Source: Pseudomonas fluorescens (GTDB taxonomy: Bacteria > Pseudomonadota > Gammaproteobacteria > Pseudomonadales > Pseudomonadaceae). Taken from it: 64,000 nt of DNA. The translations under genes were made by a program, and so were the position numbers. The notes below the pieces were generated by a model. That model searched no databases. It was given only the letters and a program-made list of their open reading frames with translations, and was not told the origin of the DNA. Shown in pieces: positions 17,544 to 25,638 of the stretch (its first letter is position 1; every line of letters begins with the position of its first letter). The DNA lies in the NCBI RefSeq assembly GCF_002022275.1, contig NZ_MSDF01000012.1, forward strand, positions 1-64,000. Reading direction: 5' to 3'.

Positions 17544-18557
17544 ATGGACGATACATCCGGCAACAAGCCGTTGAGGAACGACTTTTCCGACCTCAACGCC
17601 GACATGTTGCATGCGGTGATGGAGCTGGTCAGCGACGGAATCTGGGACTGGAACGCCAATACCGGTTTTGTGTACCGAAACCCCGGTTGGTACGAAATGC
17701 TCGGCTACCCCCGCCATTCCCTGGAAAACAGCGTGTTCACCTGGGAAAACGTGATCCACCCCGATGACTATCCCCGCGTGATGACGGTGTTTGATGCCTA
17801 CATCAGCCAACGCGTGGCCCATTACCAAGCCGAATACCGCTGCCGCAAGGAAGATGGCTCTTTTCTGTGGATCGAAGACCGTGGCTACGTGATCGCGCGT
17901 AACCCCGACGGTTCGGTGGCGCGCATGGTGGGTGCGCACCGTGATATTCACTCGCGAAAATCCTCCATCGAACAGCTTGAACGACGCAATCAGTCCCTTG
18001 AAGCGCTGGTGGCAGAGCGCACCCGCGAACTGTCGCGGGTCAATCAACAGTTGCAAGCCCAGCTCGATGAAAACCGTTCACTCGCCGAACGTGACACGCT
18101 GACCCACATTGCCAATCGCTATCGCCTGGAAAAAGTATTGCTGGAAGCCTGCGACCGCGCCGACCGTTTTCGGGTACCGCTGGCGTTGGTGACCATGGAT
18201 ATCGATGACTTCAAGCCGATCAATGACACCCACGGTCATGCCGTGGGCGACCAGACGCTGATACGCGTGGTGCAAGGTCTGAAAGCCTGCGTCCGACCGG
18301 GTGATCTGCTGGCGCGCTGGGGCGGCGACGAGTTCATGGTGGTGCTGCCCAAGAGCGTCCTGGCTGATGCAAAGGTGCTGGCCGAAAAGATTCGCCAACA
18401 GATCAAACAGGTGCCGGCCGTGGGTGACTTCAAAGTCACCCTGAGCCTGGGGGTGGTGGAGCGCCGGAGCGGTGAGTCTCCTGCCGCCCTGATGGCGCGC
18501 GCCGATCAGGCGTTGTACCGGTCAAAGGCCGCTGGAAAGGACATCGTTTCAGAGTAA
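17544..18557 (+). CDS. PAS-GGDEF diguanylate cyclase
   Basis: Makes cyclic di-GMP. The 337-residue soluble protein has a PAS domain (about 20-140, PAS_3 type, with SDGIWDWN and GAHRDI ends), a coiled coil (145-185) and a GGDEF domain. The active site GGDEF is at 260-264. RPGD lies five residues before it, an intact I-site, so product feedback inhibition is expected. No membrane segment is seen, so input is cytoplasmic; the PAS ligand is unknown. The start was taken at the ATG after GGAAGCGCAAAG, because in-frame codons upstream overlap the phosphatase gene. Confidence 0.93.
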   Translation: MDDTSGNKPLRNDFSDLNADMLHAVMELVSDGIWDWNANTGFVYRNPGWYEMLGYPRHSLENSVFTWENVIHPDDYPRVMTVFDAYISQRVAHYQAEYRCRKEDGSFLWIEDRGYVIARNPDGSVARMVGAHRDIHSRKSSIEQLERRNQSLEALVAERTRELSRVNQQLQAQLDENRSLAERDTLTHIANRYRLEKVLLEACDRADRFRVPLALVTMDIDDFKPINDTHGHAVGDQTLIRVVQGLKACVRPGDLLARWGGDEFMVVLPKSVLADAKVLAEKIRQQIKQVPAVGDFKVTLSLGVVERRSGESPAALMARADQALYRSKAAGKDIVSE

Positions 18558-18586
18558 AAACGGCCCAACAGACAACAGAGAATCCC

Positions 18587-18686
18587 TGTGGGAGCTGTCG
18601 AGCCTTGGCGAGGCTGCGAAGGCGGTGGGTCAGGCGGCATCTCTTTCGCCAGTGCCGCCGCCTTCGCAGGCAAGCCAGCTCCCACA
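18587..18686. repeat. REPIN (TGTGGGAGC class)
   Basis: Inverted REP pair from TGTGGGAGCTGTCGAGC to GCCAGCTCCCACA. The left stem (GCCTTGGCGAGGC) is of a different variety from the right one (CTTCGCAGGCAAG), so it is a mixed pair. It lies directly after the diguanylate cyclase. Confidence 0.85.
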
Positions 18687-18703
18687 GTTTGACCGGCGTT
18701 GTT

Positions 18704-18837
18704 GATCGTTCCCACGCTCTGCGTGGGAACGCCGCCCTGGACGCTCCGCGTCCCGAAGTCGGCGGGGAGTTAAGGTCCTGCGCCAGGTGACGCAGAGCGT
18801 CACAGGATGCATTCCCACGCAGAGCGTGGGAACGATC
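18704..18837 (+). repeat. 134-bp four-hairpin palindromic element, copy A
   Basis: Begins GATCGTTCCCACGC and ends GCGTGGGAACGATC, with 26-base inverted ends. Each end is itself a hairpin with a 3-base loop (CCCACGC-TCT-GCGTGGG). Two inner hairpins, GGACGC-TCC-GCGTCC and GTGACGC-AGA-GCGTCAC, share the same loop design. Other copies lie at 24296, 43820 and, in collapsed form, 47348. No coding capacity is visible, so it is a non-autonomous element. Confidence 0.88.
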
Positions 18838-18916
18838 GGCATCACCGCGCTGTAACTGCCAGAGCGCAGCACGTGCATCACCAAGGCCCAACTGTTTTCA
18901 CACTGCAATTGTGGGT

Positions 18917-19945
18917 TTAACGCACCGGCGGCGCGTACTGGATGCCGCCATTGCTCCATAGCGCATTCAGCCCGCGCTTGATCTTCAGCACGCTGCCCTG
19001 GCCGATGTTACGTTCGAACACTTCGTCGTAGTTGCCCACTTGCTTGACGATCTGCACCACCCAATCCTTGCGTAGCTTCAAATCTTTGCCGTACTCACCG
19101 TCGGCGCCCAGTAGCCGTGCAATGTCGGGATTCTTGGTGGTCTTGGCCAGCTCTTCGACGTTCTTGGAGTTGATGCCCATTTCCTCGGCATTGAGCATCG
19201 CAAACAGCGTCCATTTGACGATGCTGAACCACTCGTCATCGCCCTTGCGCACCAACGGCCCGAGAGGTTCCTTGGAGATCACTTCCGGCAACACCACAAA
19301 CTCATCCGGGTGGGCCATCTTGATGCGTTGCGCGTAGAGGCCCGACTGGTCGGTGGTCAGCACGTCGCAGCGCCCGGACTCCAGGCCCTTGGCGCTTTCA
19401 TCAGCGGTGTCGAAGGTGATCGGCGTGTACTTCATGCCGTGGGTGCGGAAGTAGTCCGAAACATTCAGTTCGGTGGTGGTGCCGGCCTGCAGGCACACGG
19501 TCGCGCCGTCCAGCTGTTTGGCGGCTGTCACGCCAAGCTTGTTGTTCACCAGAAAACCGATGCCGTCGTAGTAGGTCACGCCGGTAAACACCAGGCCCAT
19601 GCCCGCATCGCGGGAGCTGGTCCATGTGGTGTTGCGCGAGATCACATCGACTTCACCCGATTGCAGCGCGGTGAACCGTTCCTTGGCGGTCAATTGGCTG
19701 AACTTGACCTTCGAGGTATCGCCGAACACAGCGGCGGCGACTGCGTGGCAAACGTCCACATCGATGCCGATCATCTTGCCGGTGCTGTCCGGCACGCCAA
19801 AACCCGGCAGGCCGTCGCTGACGCCGCACTGGATAAAGCCTTTTTTCTGGATCGCGTCCAGGGTCACGCCCGCGTGGGCGCTGGCAGCCAGGCTCACGGC
19901 TACGGCTGCGGTGATGGCAGCCAAGGTGGTCTTGAGGTTTTTCAT
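18917..19945 (-). CDS. Polar amino-acid ABC transporter substrate-binding protein
   Basis: Periplasmic solute-binding protein of 342 residues, AapJ/BztA type. The signal peptide ends about residue 25 (SLAASAHA). GFGVPDSTGKMIGIDVDVCHAVAAAVFG and the ligand-binding S/R segment VDVISRNTTWTSSRD are family signatures. AGGGAG lies 9 bases before the chosen ATG. No permease or ATPase gene is adjacent, so it is an orphan binding protein. The divergent LysR regulator and the nearby 2-aminoadipate-type aminotransferase suggest an amino-acid catabolic role. Confidence 0.93.
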   Translation of the reverse strand: MKNLKTTLAAITAAVAVSLAASAHAGVTLDAIQKKGFIQCGVSDGLPGFGVPDSTGKMIGIDVDVCHAVAAAVFGDTSKVKFSQLTAKERFTALQSGEVDVISRNTTWTSSRDAGMGLVFTGVTYYDGIGFLVNNKLGVTAAKQLDGATVCLQAGTTTELNVSDYFRTHGMKYTPITFDTADESAKGLESGRCDVLTTDQSGLYAQRIKMAHPDEFVVLPEVISKEPLGPLVRKGDDEWFSIVKWTLFAMLNAEEMGINSKNVEELAKTTKNPDIARLLGADGEYGKDLKLRKDWVVQIVKQVGNYDEVFERNIGQGSVLKIKRGLNALWSNGGIQYAPPVR

Positions 19946-20089
19946 GCGCGGCACTCCCTGTCGTTCCTTATTATTCGGCGCCTCACAGCCCGCGCCGGTT
20001 TATAGTGTCGCCGGGCAGTATCGACGGCTTTACACCCCTGCCACAAACGACCTTTAGGCAAAGGCTCCTTCCTGTTTGGAATGAACTGC

Positions 20090-20983
20090 ATGATTTCAAA
20101 ACGCTTGACCCCTTCGATGACCGCCTTGCAGTGCTTCGAAGCCGCCGCCCGCCACCTGAGTTTCACCCGCGCCGCCGAAGAGCTGCACCTGACCCAGAGT
20201 GCGGTGAGCAAGCAAGTGGCGCAGCTTGAAGAGATGCTGTGCCACAACCTGTTCGAACGGGTGCGCCAGCGTTTGTACCTGTCGCCGGCCGGCGCGCTGT
20301 ACCTCGCAGAAGTGCGCAAAATTCTGAATCAGGTGGACATTTCCAGCCGCTATATCCTCACCTACGGCGGCGAAACCGAAGTGCTGCGCATCGCCACTCA
20401 GCCGACCTTCGGCGACCGCTGGCTGGTGCCCAAACTCAAGCATTTCGCCGCCAAACACCCGAATATCCACCTGGACGTACGCAACGAGCTGGAGCCTTTC
20501 GACGTGCTGCAGGCCAAGGCCGATATCGCGTTCTTCTTCGGCCAGGGCGCGTGGCCGGGGGCGACGTGCATCGAGTTGTTTCGCGAAGCCGTGGTACCGG
20601 TGTGTGCGCCGGGGTTTGTCGCCGAGGGCAGCGATGCTTCGTTGCACCACACCTTGCTGCAATGCACCTCGCGCCCGGAAGCCTGGCATGAATGGTTTCT
20701 GGAACAGGGCCTGCACTCACAAAACAGTTACCACGGGCCGCGCTTCGACACGTTTTACATGTGCATTCGCGCCGCGCAATCGGGCTACGGCGTGGCGCTG
20801 GTGCCGCAGTACCTGGTGGCCGAAGAGCTGGCCAACGGCAGCCTGACCATCCCGTGGCATTACACAATGCCCAGCGCCGGCGCGCACTTTGTCGCCCATG
20901 CCGAGCACGCAGGCGACATTCCGAAAGTGAAAGCCTTCCTCAACTGGATGGTGGCTTATGTGAAGGCACATCCCGACTTTTAA
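20090..20983 (+). CDS. LysR-family regulator (GcvA-like)
   Basis: Transcriptional regulator of about 297 residues. The N-terminal helix-turn-helix is ALQCFEAAARHLSFTRAAEELHLTQSAVSKQVAQLE; a periplasmic-binding-like effector domain covers about 90-295. The ATG at 20081 is also possible, but GGA lies 9 bases before the one at 20090. It sits between the divergent amino-acid binding protein and the co-directional aminotransferase, so it probably controls one or both in response to an amino acid or its degradation product. Confidence 0.92.
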   Translation: MISKRLTPSMTALQCFEAAARHLSFTRAAEELHLTQSAVSKQVAQLEEMLCHNLFERVRQRLYLSPAGALYLAEVRKILNQVDISSRYILTYGGETEVLRIATQPTFGDRWLVPKLKHFAAKHPNIHLDVRNELEPFDVLQAKADIAFFFGQGAWPGATCIELFREAVVPVCAPGFVAEGSDASLHHTLLQCTSRPEAWHEWFLEQGLHSQNSYHGPRFDTFYMCIRAAQSGYGVALVPQYLVAEELANGSLTIPWHYTMPSAGAHFVAHAEHAGDIPKVKAFLNWMVAYVKAHPDF

Positions 20984-21072
20984 TAATGACCCGGCGACTT
21001 TATTTCGTTTGCGGCAAAGCCCGTGGCGCGGCTTAGATAAAAAGACGCCCGCCATTGCCGAGTCCCCGATTC

Positions 21073-22323
21073 ATGAGCCGCGAAACCATCAGCCAGTCGA
21101 TTTCCATCGTTCACCCCATCAGCCTCAGCCACGGCAAAAACGCAGAGGTCTGGGACACCACGGGCAAGCGCTATATCGACTTTGTGGGCGGCATCGGCGT
21201 GCTCAACCTGGGGCATTGCCACCCGGGTGTGGTGGACGCCATTCGCGAGCAGGCGACGAAGCTGACTCACTACGCCTTCAACGCTGCGCCGCATGCGCCC
21301 TACATTGAACTGATGGATCGCCTGACAGCGTTTATTCCGGTGGACTACGCCGTCAGCGGCATGCTCACCAACAGTGGCGCGGAAGCTGCCGAAAACGCCT
21401 TGAAGATCGTACGCGGCGCCACCGGCCGAACCGCCGTGATCGCGTTTGACGGCGCGTTCCATGGGCGCACCCTGGCCACGCTCAACCTCAATGGCAAGGT
21501 CGCGCCCTACAAGCAAAAGGTCGGCGTACTACCGGGCCCGGTGTATCACCTGCCCTACCCCAGCGCTGACAACGGCGCGACTTGCGCTGAAGCCATCAAG
21601 GCCATGGACCGCCTGTTCAGCGTGGAAATCGACGTGAACGACGTGGCCTGTTTCATCATCGAACCGGTGCAGGGTGAAGCCGGTTTCATCGCACTGGACA
21701 TCGAATTCGCTCAGGCTCTGCGCCACTTCTGCGACGAGCACAAGATTCTGCTGATCGCCGATGAAATCCAGTCCGGCTTCGGCCGCACCGGCCAGCGCTT
21801 TGCCTTTTCGCGACTGAACATCGAACCGGATCTGATCCTGCTCGGCAAAAGCATCGCCGGCGGCGTGCCACTCGGCGCAGTGGTCGGGCGCAAGGCCTTG
21901 CTCGACAACTTGCCCAAAGGCGGCCTGGGTGGCACGTATTCAGGCAATCCGATTGCCTGCGCCGCAGCGTTGGCCACGCTGGATGCAATGACCGACGAAC
22001 ACCTGAGCAGTTGGGGCAAGCAGCAGGAGGAAGCCATCGTCAGTCGTTACCAAGCCTGGCGCGCGCAAGGGCTCTCGCCCTATCTGGGCCGCCTGACTGG
22101 CGTCGGTGCCATGCGCGGCATCGAACTGGCAAACGCTGACGGCACGCCTGCCGCCAAACAATTGGCCCAGCTATTGGGCCTGGCGCGGGATGCCGGCTTG
22201 CTGCTGATGCCCAGCGGCAAGTCGCGACACATCATCCGTTTGCTGGCACCGCTGACGACTGAGGCGGCGGTGCTTGAGGAAGGCCTGGATATCCTTGAGG
22301 CGTGCCTGAAGCAACTGACTTGA
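21073..22323 (+). CDS. Class III aminotransferase, 2-aminoadipate / GABA type
   Basis: PLP-dependent transaminase of 416 residues. The PLP Lys is Lys259 in LLGKSIAGGVPLGA. Asp230 (LIADEIQSGFGRTG) pairs with the pyridine nitrogen; TNSGAEAAENALK binds the phosphate. The sequence from the N-terminus (VHPISLSHGKNAEVWD) strongly resembles the P. putida enzyme characterised as 2-aminoadipate transaminase in D-lysine breakdown; that comparison is from memory. GabT activity is the alternative. The ATG before SRETISQSI gives the length I expect of that enzyme; a start 6 codons upstream is possible. Confidence 0.9.
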   Translation: MSRETISQSISIVHPISLSHGKNAEVWDTTGKRYIDFVGGIGVLNLGHCHPGVVDAIREQATKLTHYAFNAAPHAPYIELMDRLTAFIPVDYAVSGMLTNSGAEAAENALKIVRGATGRTAVIAFDGAFHGRTLATLNLNGKVAPYKQKVGVLPGPVYHLPYPSADNGATCAEAIKAMDRLFSVEIDVNDVACFIIEPVQGEAGFIALDIEFAQALRHFCDEHKILLIADEIQSGFGRTGQRFAFSRLNIEPDLILLGKSIAGGVPLGAVVGRKALLDNLPKGGLGGTYSGNPIACAAALATLDAMTDEHLSSWGKQQEEAIVSRYQAWRAQGLSPYLGRLTGVGAMRGIELANADGTPAAKQLAQLLGLARDAGLLLMPSGKSRHIIRLLAPLTTEAAVLEEGLDILEACLKQLT

Positions 22324-22395
22324 TAGTGCGGGGGACAACGCCCCATCAAAGGCAGCGCAATCCGCATGACCGTTGATAAGATGCCCCTTGAAGAC

Positions 22396-22415
22396 CTGTA
22401 CGTATTTCTGTACGT
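22396..22415. promoter_or_regulatory. CTGTACGT direct repeat, candidate YefM operator
   Basis: Two perfect copies of CTGTACGT, at 22396-22403 and 22408-22415, 27 bases before yefM. The E. coli YefM-YoeB operator is built on TGTAC-core palindromes, so these are the likely autoregulatory sites. The sites overlap the place where the promoter should be. Confidence 0.45.
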
Positions 22416-22441
22416 TTCAGCCATCGACTGAGGACATCCCA

Positions 22442-22696
22442 ATGGAAACCATCAATTACACCAACGCCCGCGCTCATCTGTCTGAAACAATGGATCGGGT
22501 TAACGAAGATCACATCCCACTGTTGCTCACCCGGCAAAAAGGTGAGCCGGTGGTCATGATCTCGTTATCTGAATTTAATGCCCTTGAAGAGACGGCCTAC
22601 CTGCTGCGCTCGCCTAAAAACGCCGAACGCCTGATCAACTCGGTCAACAGTTTGCGAGCTGGTAAAGCCAAGCCAAGGCGGTTAATTGAAGAATGA
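22442..22696 (+). CDS. yefM: YefM-type antitoxin
   Basis: Antitoxin of 84 residues (Phd/YefM family). The N-terminal DNA-binding/dimer part METINYTNARAHLSETMDRV and the core PVVMISLSEFNALEETAYLLRSP are classic. The C-terminal tail that blocks the toxin is basic (AGKAKPRRLIEE). The stop overlaps the yoeB start (ATGA). It should repress its own operon together with YoeB through the upstream TGTAC repeats. Confidence 0.95.
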   Translation: METINYTNARAHLSETMDRVNEDHIPLLLTRQKGEPVVMISLSEFNALEETAYLLRSPKNAERLINSVNSLRAGKAKPRRLIEE

Positions 22697-22947
22697 AAAT
22701 ACTCTTTACCCCTGAAGGCTGGGACGACTATCTCTGGTTTCAACAGAACGACAAGGCAGGGCTCAAGCGTATAAACCTACTGATCAAAGCTATTCAAAGG
22801 GACCCATTTGATGGCGTAGGGAAACCTGAACCGCTCAAGCACAACCTGAGTGGTTTTTGGTCCAGGCGAATCACCGCGGAGCATCGTCTGGTGTATGGAA
22901 TAAAAGATGATGAGGTACAGATTTTGATGTGCCGTTATCACTACTGA
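22693..22947 (+). CDS. yoeB: YoeB-type toxin (ribosome-dependent mRNA endonuclease)
   Basis: Toxin of 84 residues that cleaves mRNA in the ribosomal A site. The RelE-fold sequence is complete: GWDDYLWFQQNDKAGLKRIN, GKPEPLKHNLSGFWSRRI, and the catalytic set Glu and Arg of AEHRLVY plus the C-terminal His-Tyr (CRYHY). No damage is visible, so the pair looks active. This is the only toxin-antitoxin pair seen in the window. Confidence 0.95.
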   Translation: MKILFTPEGWDDYLWFQQNDKAGLKRINLLIKAIQRDPFDGVGKPEPLKHNLSGFWSRRITAEHRLVYGIKDDEVQILMCRYHY

Positions 22948-22992
22948 CGCGCCCCCCCCGCCCTACAACATTTCTGCAAGGAAAGCCCCGCC

Positions 22993-23496
22993 ATGCTCGA
23001 CATCCTCCAAGGCACGCCCCTGTGGGTATACGCCGTCTACCTGCTGATTTGTTACTACGGCATCAAGGCCTGCCTGGGCGGCCGTGAGAATCGCCGGTCG
23101 CTGATGATCCTGCCGGTGGTGCTGGTGGTGTGGTCGCTGATGTCGCTCGCGCCATCGCTGTTATCGAGCAGCGCTTGGGTAGGCGGCGCGGTGCTGGGCA
23201 GTCTGGTGGGGTTGGTGCTGTTCAACGCCAACGGCGCCCGGCTCGATGCCAATGGCGAGACCCTGGTGTTGCCGGGCACGTGGAAAACCCTGCTGATCTC
23301 GCAGCTGTTCTTCGCGGTGAAATACTACTTTGGCTACCAGCAAGCGGTGCACCCGCTGTTGCTGAGCACGCCAGAGATGCTGATGGCAGTGGGCGGTGTG
23401 TCGGGTTTTACCGTTGGTCTGTTCTGTGGACGGGCCGTGCGGCTGCAGCGGGCGCTGAACGCTTTGCGGCGTGATAAGGGCAGTGTGCTGCCTTGA
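22993..23496 (+). CDS. Small integral membrane protein, DUF6622-like
   Basis: Protein of 167 residues with about five hydrophobic segments (5-25, 35-55, 63-80, 95-115, 125-145). The start LQGTPLWVYAVYLLICYYGIKA and the FFAVKYYFGY motif resemble the DUF6622 group, from memory. AAGGAAAG precedes the ATG. It stands alone between the toxin-antitoxin pair and a hypothetical gene. Function unknown. Confidence 0.75.
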   Translation: MLDILQGTPLWVYAVYLLICYYGIKACLGGRENRRSLMILPVVLVVWSLMSLAPSLLSSSAWVGGAVLGSLVGLVLFNANGARLDANGETLVLPGTWKTLLISQLFFAVKYYFGYQQAVHPLLLSTPEMLMAVGGVSGFTVGLFCGRAVRLQRALNALRRDKGSVLP

Positions 23497-23566
23497 CCTG
23501 ATCCCCCTCGGCGCTGAAAATGCGCGACGCTTTTTGTCTCCCGTTTACTGAAGTAGTGAAATTTCA

Positions 23567-24274
23567 ATGTCCGATTCCTATACCCCCGAAGAATCCGTAG
23601 TCGCTTTGCACGCCAAAGCTGAATACGAAAACGCCATCAATCTTTCACAGCACGTGCCAGCGGCCAAGATCATCAGCGAGATGGTGCTGGACGCCTTTCA
23701 CACCTCCAAGGAAAGCGACCAGATCCGCGAATTGCGCATCGCTATCCGCCAGGCTCACGACGCCTTTGACGACGACAAGGCCTACGACCTGATGGGCGAG
23801 CTCAAGCAACTCAAAGACGCCGAAGCCGCCGACAACATCGCTCTGGAAGACCTCAGCAGCAAGTTCTCGATCAGCCGCATCCTGTCCAGCTTCAAGGACG
23901 ACCCGGCGTTTCAGGAGTTGGTCTACGGCCTGGCCCTCAAGGTGCTGAACCAGAGCCACCAGGCCATCAGCAACCCAAGCGCCGGCAAGGGCAAGGCTGC
24001 ACGGCCGAAGAAAGAAGCCGAAGTGTTTGTGATCAGCAAAGATGGCATCAGCGTCACCCTGCCGCTGCGCACGCCGCGTTCCAAGCTGAACGTTGACCGT
24101 GAGGCGTTTGAATTCCTGGGGTTCAGCTTTGTCGGGGAAGGTGATGAAGCCGAGCTGGACGTTGAAAGCTTTGTGGACAATTCGGGTGCCGAGCAGCCGC
24201 TGAGCCGCAAAAGTGTGATCACGGCGCTTCAGCAGCAGACCGCGTTCGATGGGTACAGCATCGCGCAGCAGTAA
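23567..24274 (+). CDS. Conserved hypothetical protein, no recognised family
   Basis: Soluble protein of 235 residues. The N-terminal two-thirds is charged and helical (about 10-130, acidic, with DDDKAYDLMGELKQLKDAEAADN), possibly coiled. A basic linker (AGKGKAARPKKEAE, about 143-156) follows, and then a beta-rich C-terminal part (VFVISKDGISVTLPLRTPRSKLNVDREAFEFLGFSF). Codon usage matches its neighbours, supporting a real gene. The linker could bind nucleic acid, but this is speculation. No clear ribosome site is seen. Confidence 0.65.
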   Translation: MSDSYTPEESVVALHAKAEYENAINLSQHVPAAKIISEMVLDAFHTSKESDQIRELRIAIRQAHDAFDDDKAYDLMGELKQLKDAEAADNIALEDLSSKFSISRILSSFKDDPAFQELVYGLALKVLNQSHQAISNPSAGKGKAARPKKEAEVFVISKDGISVTLPLRTPRSKLNVDREAFEFLGFSFVGEGDEAELDVESFVDNSGAEQPLSRKSVITALQQQTAFDGYSIAQQ

Positions 24275-24295
24275 TGCCGCTGAACTAAATGTGCC

Positions 24296-24429
24296 GATCG
24301 TTCCCACGCTCTGCGTGGGAATGCATGTTGTGACGCTCTGCGTCACCTGGCGCAGGACCTTAACTACCCGCCGAGTTCGGGACGCGGAGCGTCCAAGGCG
24401 GCATTCCCACGCGGAGCGTGGGAACGATC
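24296..24429 (-). repeat. 134-bp four-hairpin palindromic element, copy B
   Basis: Same length, ends and hairpin order as the copy at 18704, but in the opposite orientation (GTGACGC-TCT-GCGTCAC first, GGACGC-GGA-GCGTCC second). It lies between two genes at their 3' ends. Confidence 0.88.
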
Positions 24430-24445
24430 AAGTATGTGTTCCAGC

Positions 24446-25540
24446 TCAACCAACGCGCTGAACCTGCGCCGCGAAGACTTCGCGAAAACGCTGCATCTCT
24501 CGCCGGTTGCCCACAGTGACGCGCACCCATTGCGGCCAGTTTTTCCAGACCCGTCCGATCATCACGTTGTGCGCCGCCAACCGCTCCACCACCTGTTCGG
24601 CGGGCTGCTTCACGTCAATCATGAAGCAGTTGCTCTGCGATACCGTGCAGGCGAACCCGCGGGCTTTGAGCCACGCCACGGTTTCGTCGCGCACTTGCAC
24701 ATTGAGCGCCTTGCGCTGCGGCAGCAGCTTGATGTCTTGCAGGCTGGCCCGGGCGCCAAGCAAGGTGGAGGCTGCGGGCACGTTGTCACCGCCAAACACC
24801 GCCAGCCGTTCCAGCAACGCCGGATGGCCGATCGCCAGGCCCAGGCGTGCGCCGGCCATGCCGTAGATTTTCGAGAAGGTGCGCAGCACCAGCAGGTCGT
24901 CGTGGTCCTTGACCCAACTGACACAACTGGGGGCGTCGGCGAAATCGATATACGCTTCGTCCACCACCAGCACGCTGCCTTGGGGTTTGTTCGCCAAGGC
25001 GTGGCGGATCGCCTCGGTGGGCGTCAGGGTGCCGGTCGGGTTGTTGGGGTTGCACAGGTACAGCATGCCCGCCCGAGGATCAGCGGCGAGCATGGCGGGG
25101 ATGTCATGGGCGTGCGTGGCGTCCAGGTTCACCTCATGCACCGGCACCTTGCGTGACTCGGCGGCCTGGCGCGGTACTTCGTAGGACGGCGTGGCCATCA
25201 CCAGGCCACGAGTTGCGTCGGTGAACGCCAGGACCGCGTAGCGCAGCGCCGCCATGGACCCTGCAAACACAGCCACTTGCTCTTCGGCGATGCCTTGCTG
25301 CTCGGCAAACAAGGCAGCCAACGCGTACATATCCGGGTAGGGATAGCGCCCGGACGTTGTAATTCCCCGCTGCATGGCCTCACGGGCAGCGCCGGAGGGG
25401 CCGTAGGGGCTTTCGTTGTAGTTGAGAAGCACCTTGTCAGACGTTACCGGCAGCGGGCTGGCAACCGCCCAATCCAGGCGGCCCAGCACCGGCAATGCAG
25501 CACCGAGGGCGAGAAGAGAACGACGACTTACGCTGACCAT
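24446..25540 (-). CDS. PLP aminotransferase with Tat signal (histidinol-phosphate aminotransferase-like)
   Basis: Class I/II aminotransferase of 364 residues. PLP residues are intact: NPNNPTG (164-170), DEAYIDF (194-200) and the Schiff-base Lys224 in TFSKIYGMAG. The N-terminus reads SVSRRSLLALGAALPVLGRL, a twin-arginine signal, followed by a cleavage-like AVASP, so the folded enzyme is probably exported with its cofactor. It resembles HisC by fold, but export rules out the usual histidine role. The SHMT-like PLP enzyme gene lies about 100 bases upstream on the same strand. Confidence 0.87.
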   Translation of the reverse strand: MVSVSRRSLLALGAALPVLGRLDWAVASPLPVTSDKVLLNYNESPYGPSGAAREAMQRGITTSGRYPYPDMYALAALFAEQQGIAEEQVAVFAGSMAALRYAVLAFTDATRGLVMATPSYEVPRQAAESRKVPVHEVNLDATHAHDIPAMLAADPRAGMLYLCNPNNPTGTLTPTEAIRHALANKPQGSVLVVDEAYIDFADAPSCVSWVKDHDDLLVLRTFSKIYGMAGARLGLAIGHPALLERLAVFGGDNVPAASTLLGARASLQDIKLLPQRKALNVQVRDETVAWLKARGFACTVSQSNCFMIDVKQPAEQVVERLAAHNVMIGRVWKNWPQWVRVTVGNRREMQRFREVFAAQVQRVG

Positions 25541-25638
25541 GGTGACAACTCCTGGCAGACGGGGAATGAATTCGCACGGCTCGTACAGAGGAGTATGACG
25601 AGGAAAGTGTCGGCCGATTTAGCCGGGCCGCCGAGGAC

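Noticed and set aside
18704..18837. Rho-independent terminators at the GTTCCCACGC hairpins
   Set aside because: The hairpins lack T-runs and recur as a fixed 134-bp unit at several loci, so they belong to a repeat element.
24446..25540. Histidine biosynthesis gene hisC
   Set aside because: HisC-like fold only: the Tat signal and the absence of his genes argue against histidinol-phosphate transamination in the cytoplasm.
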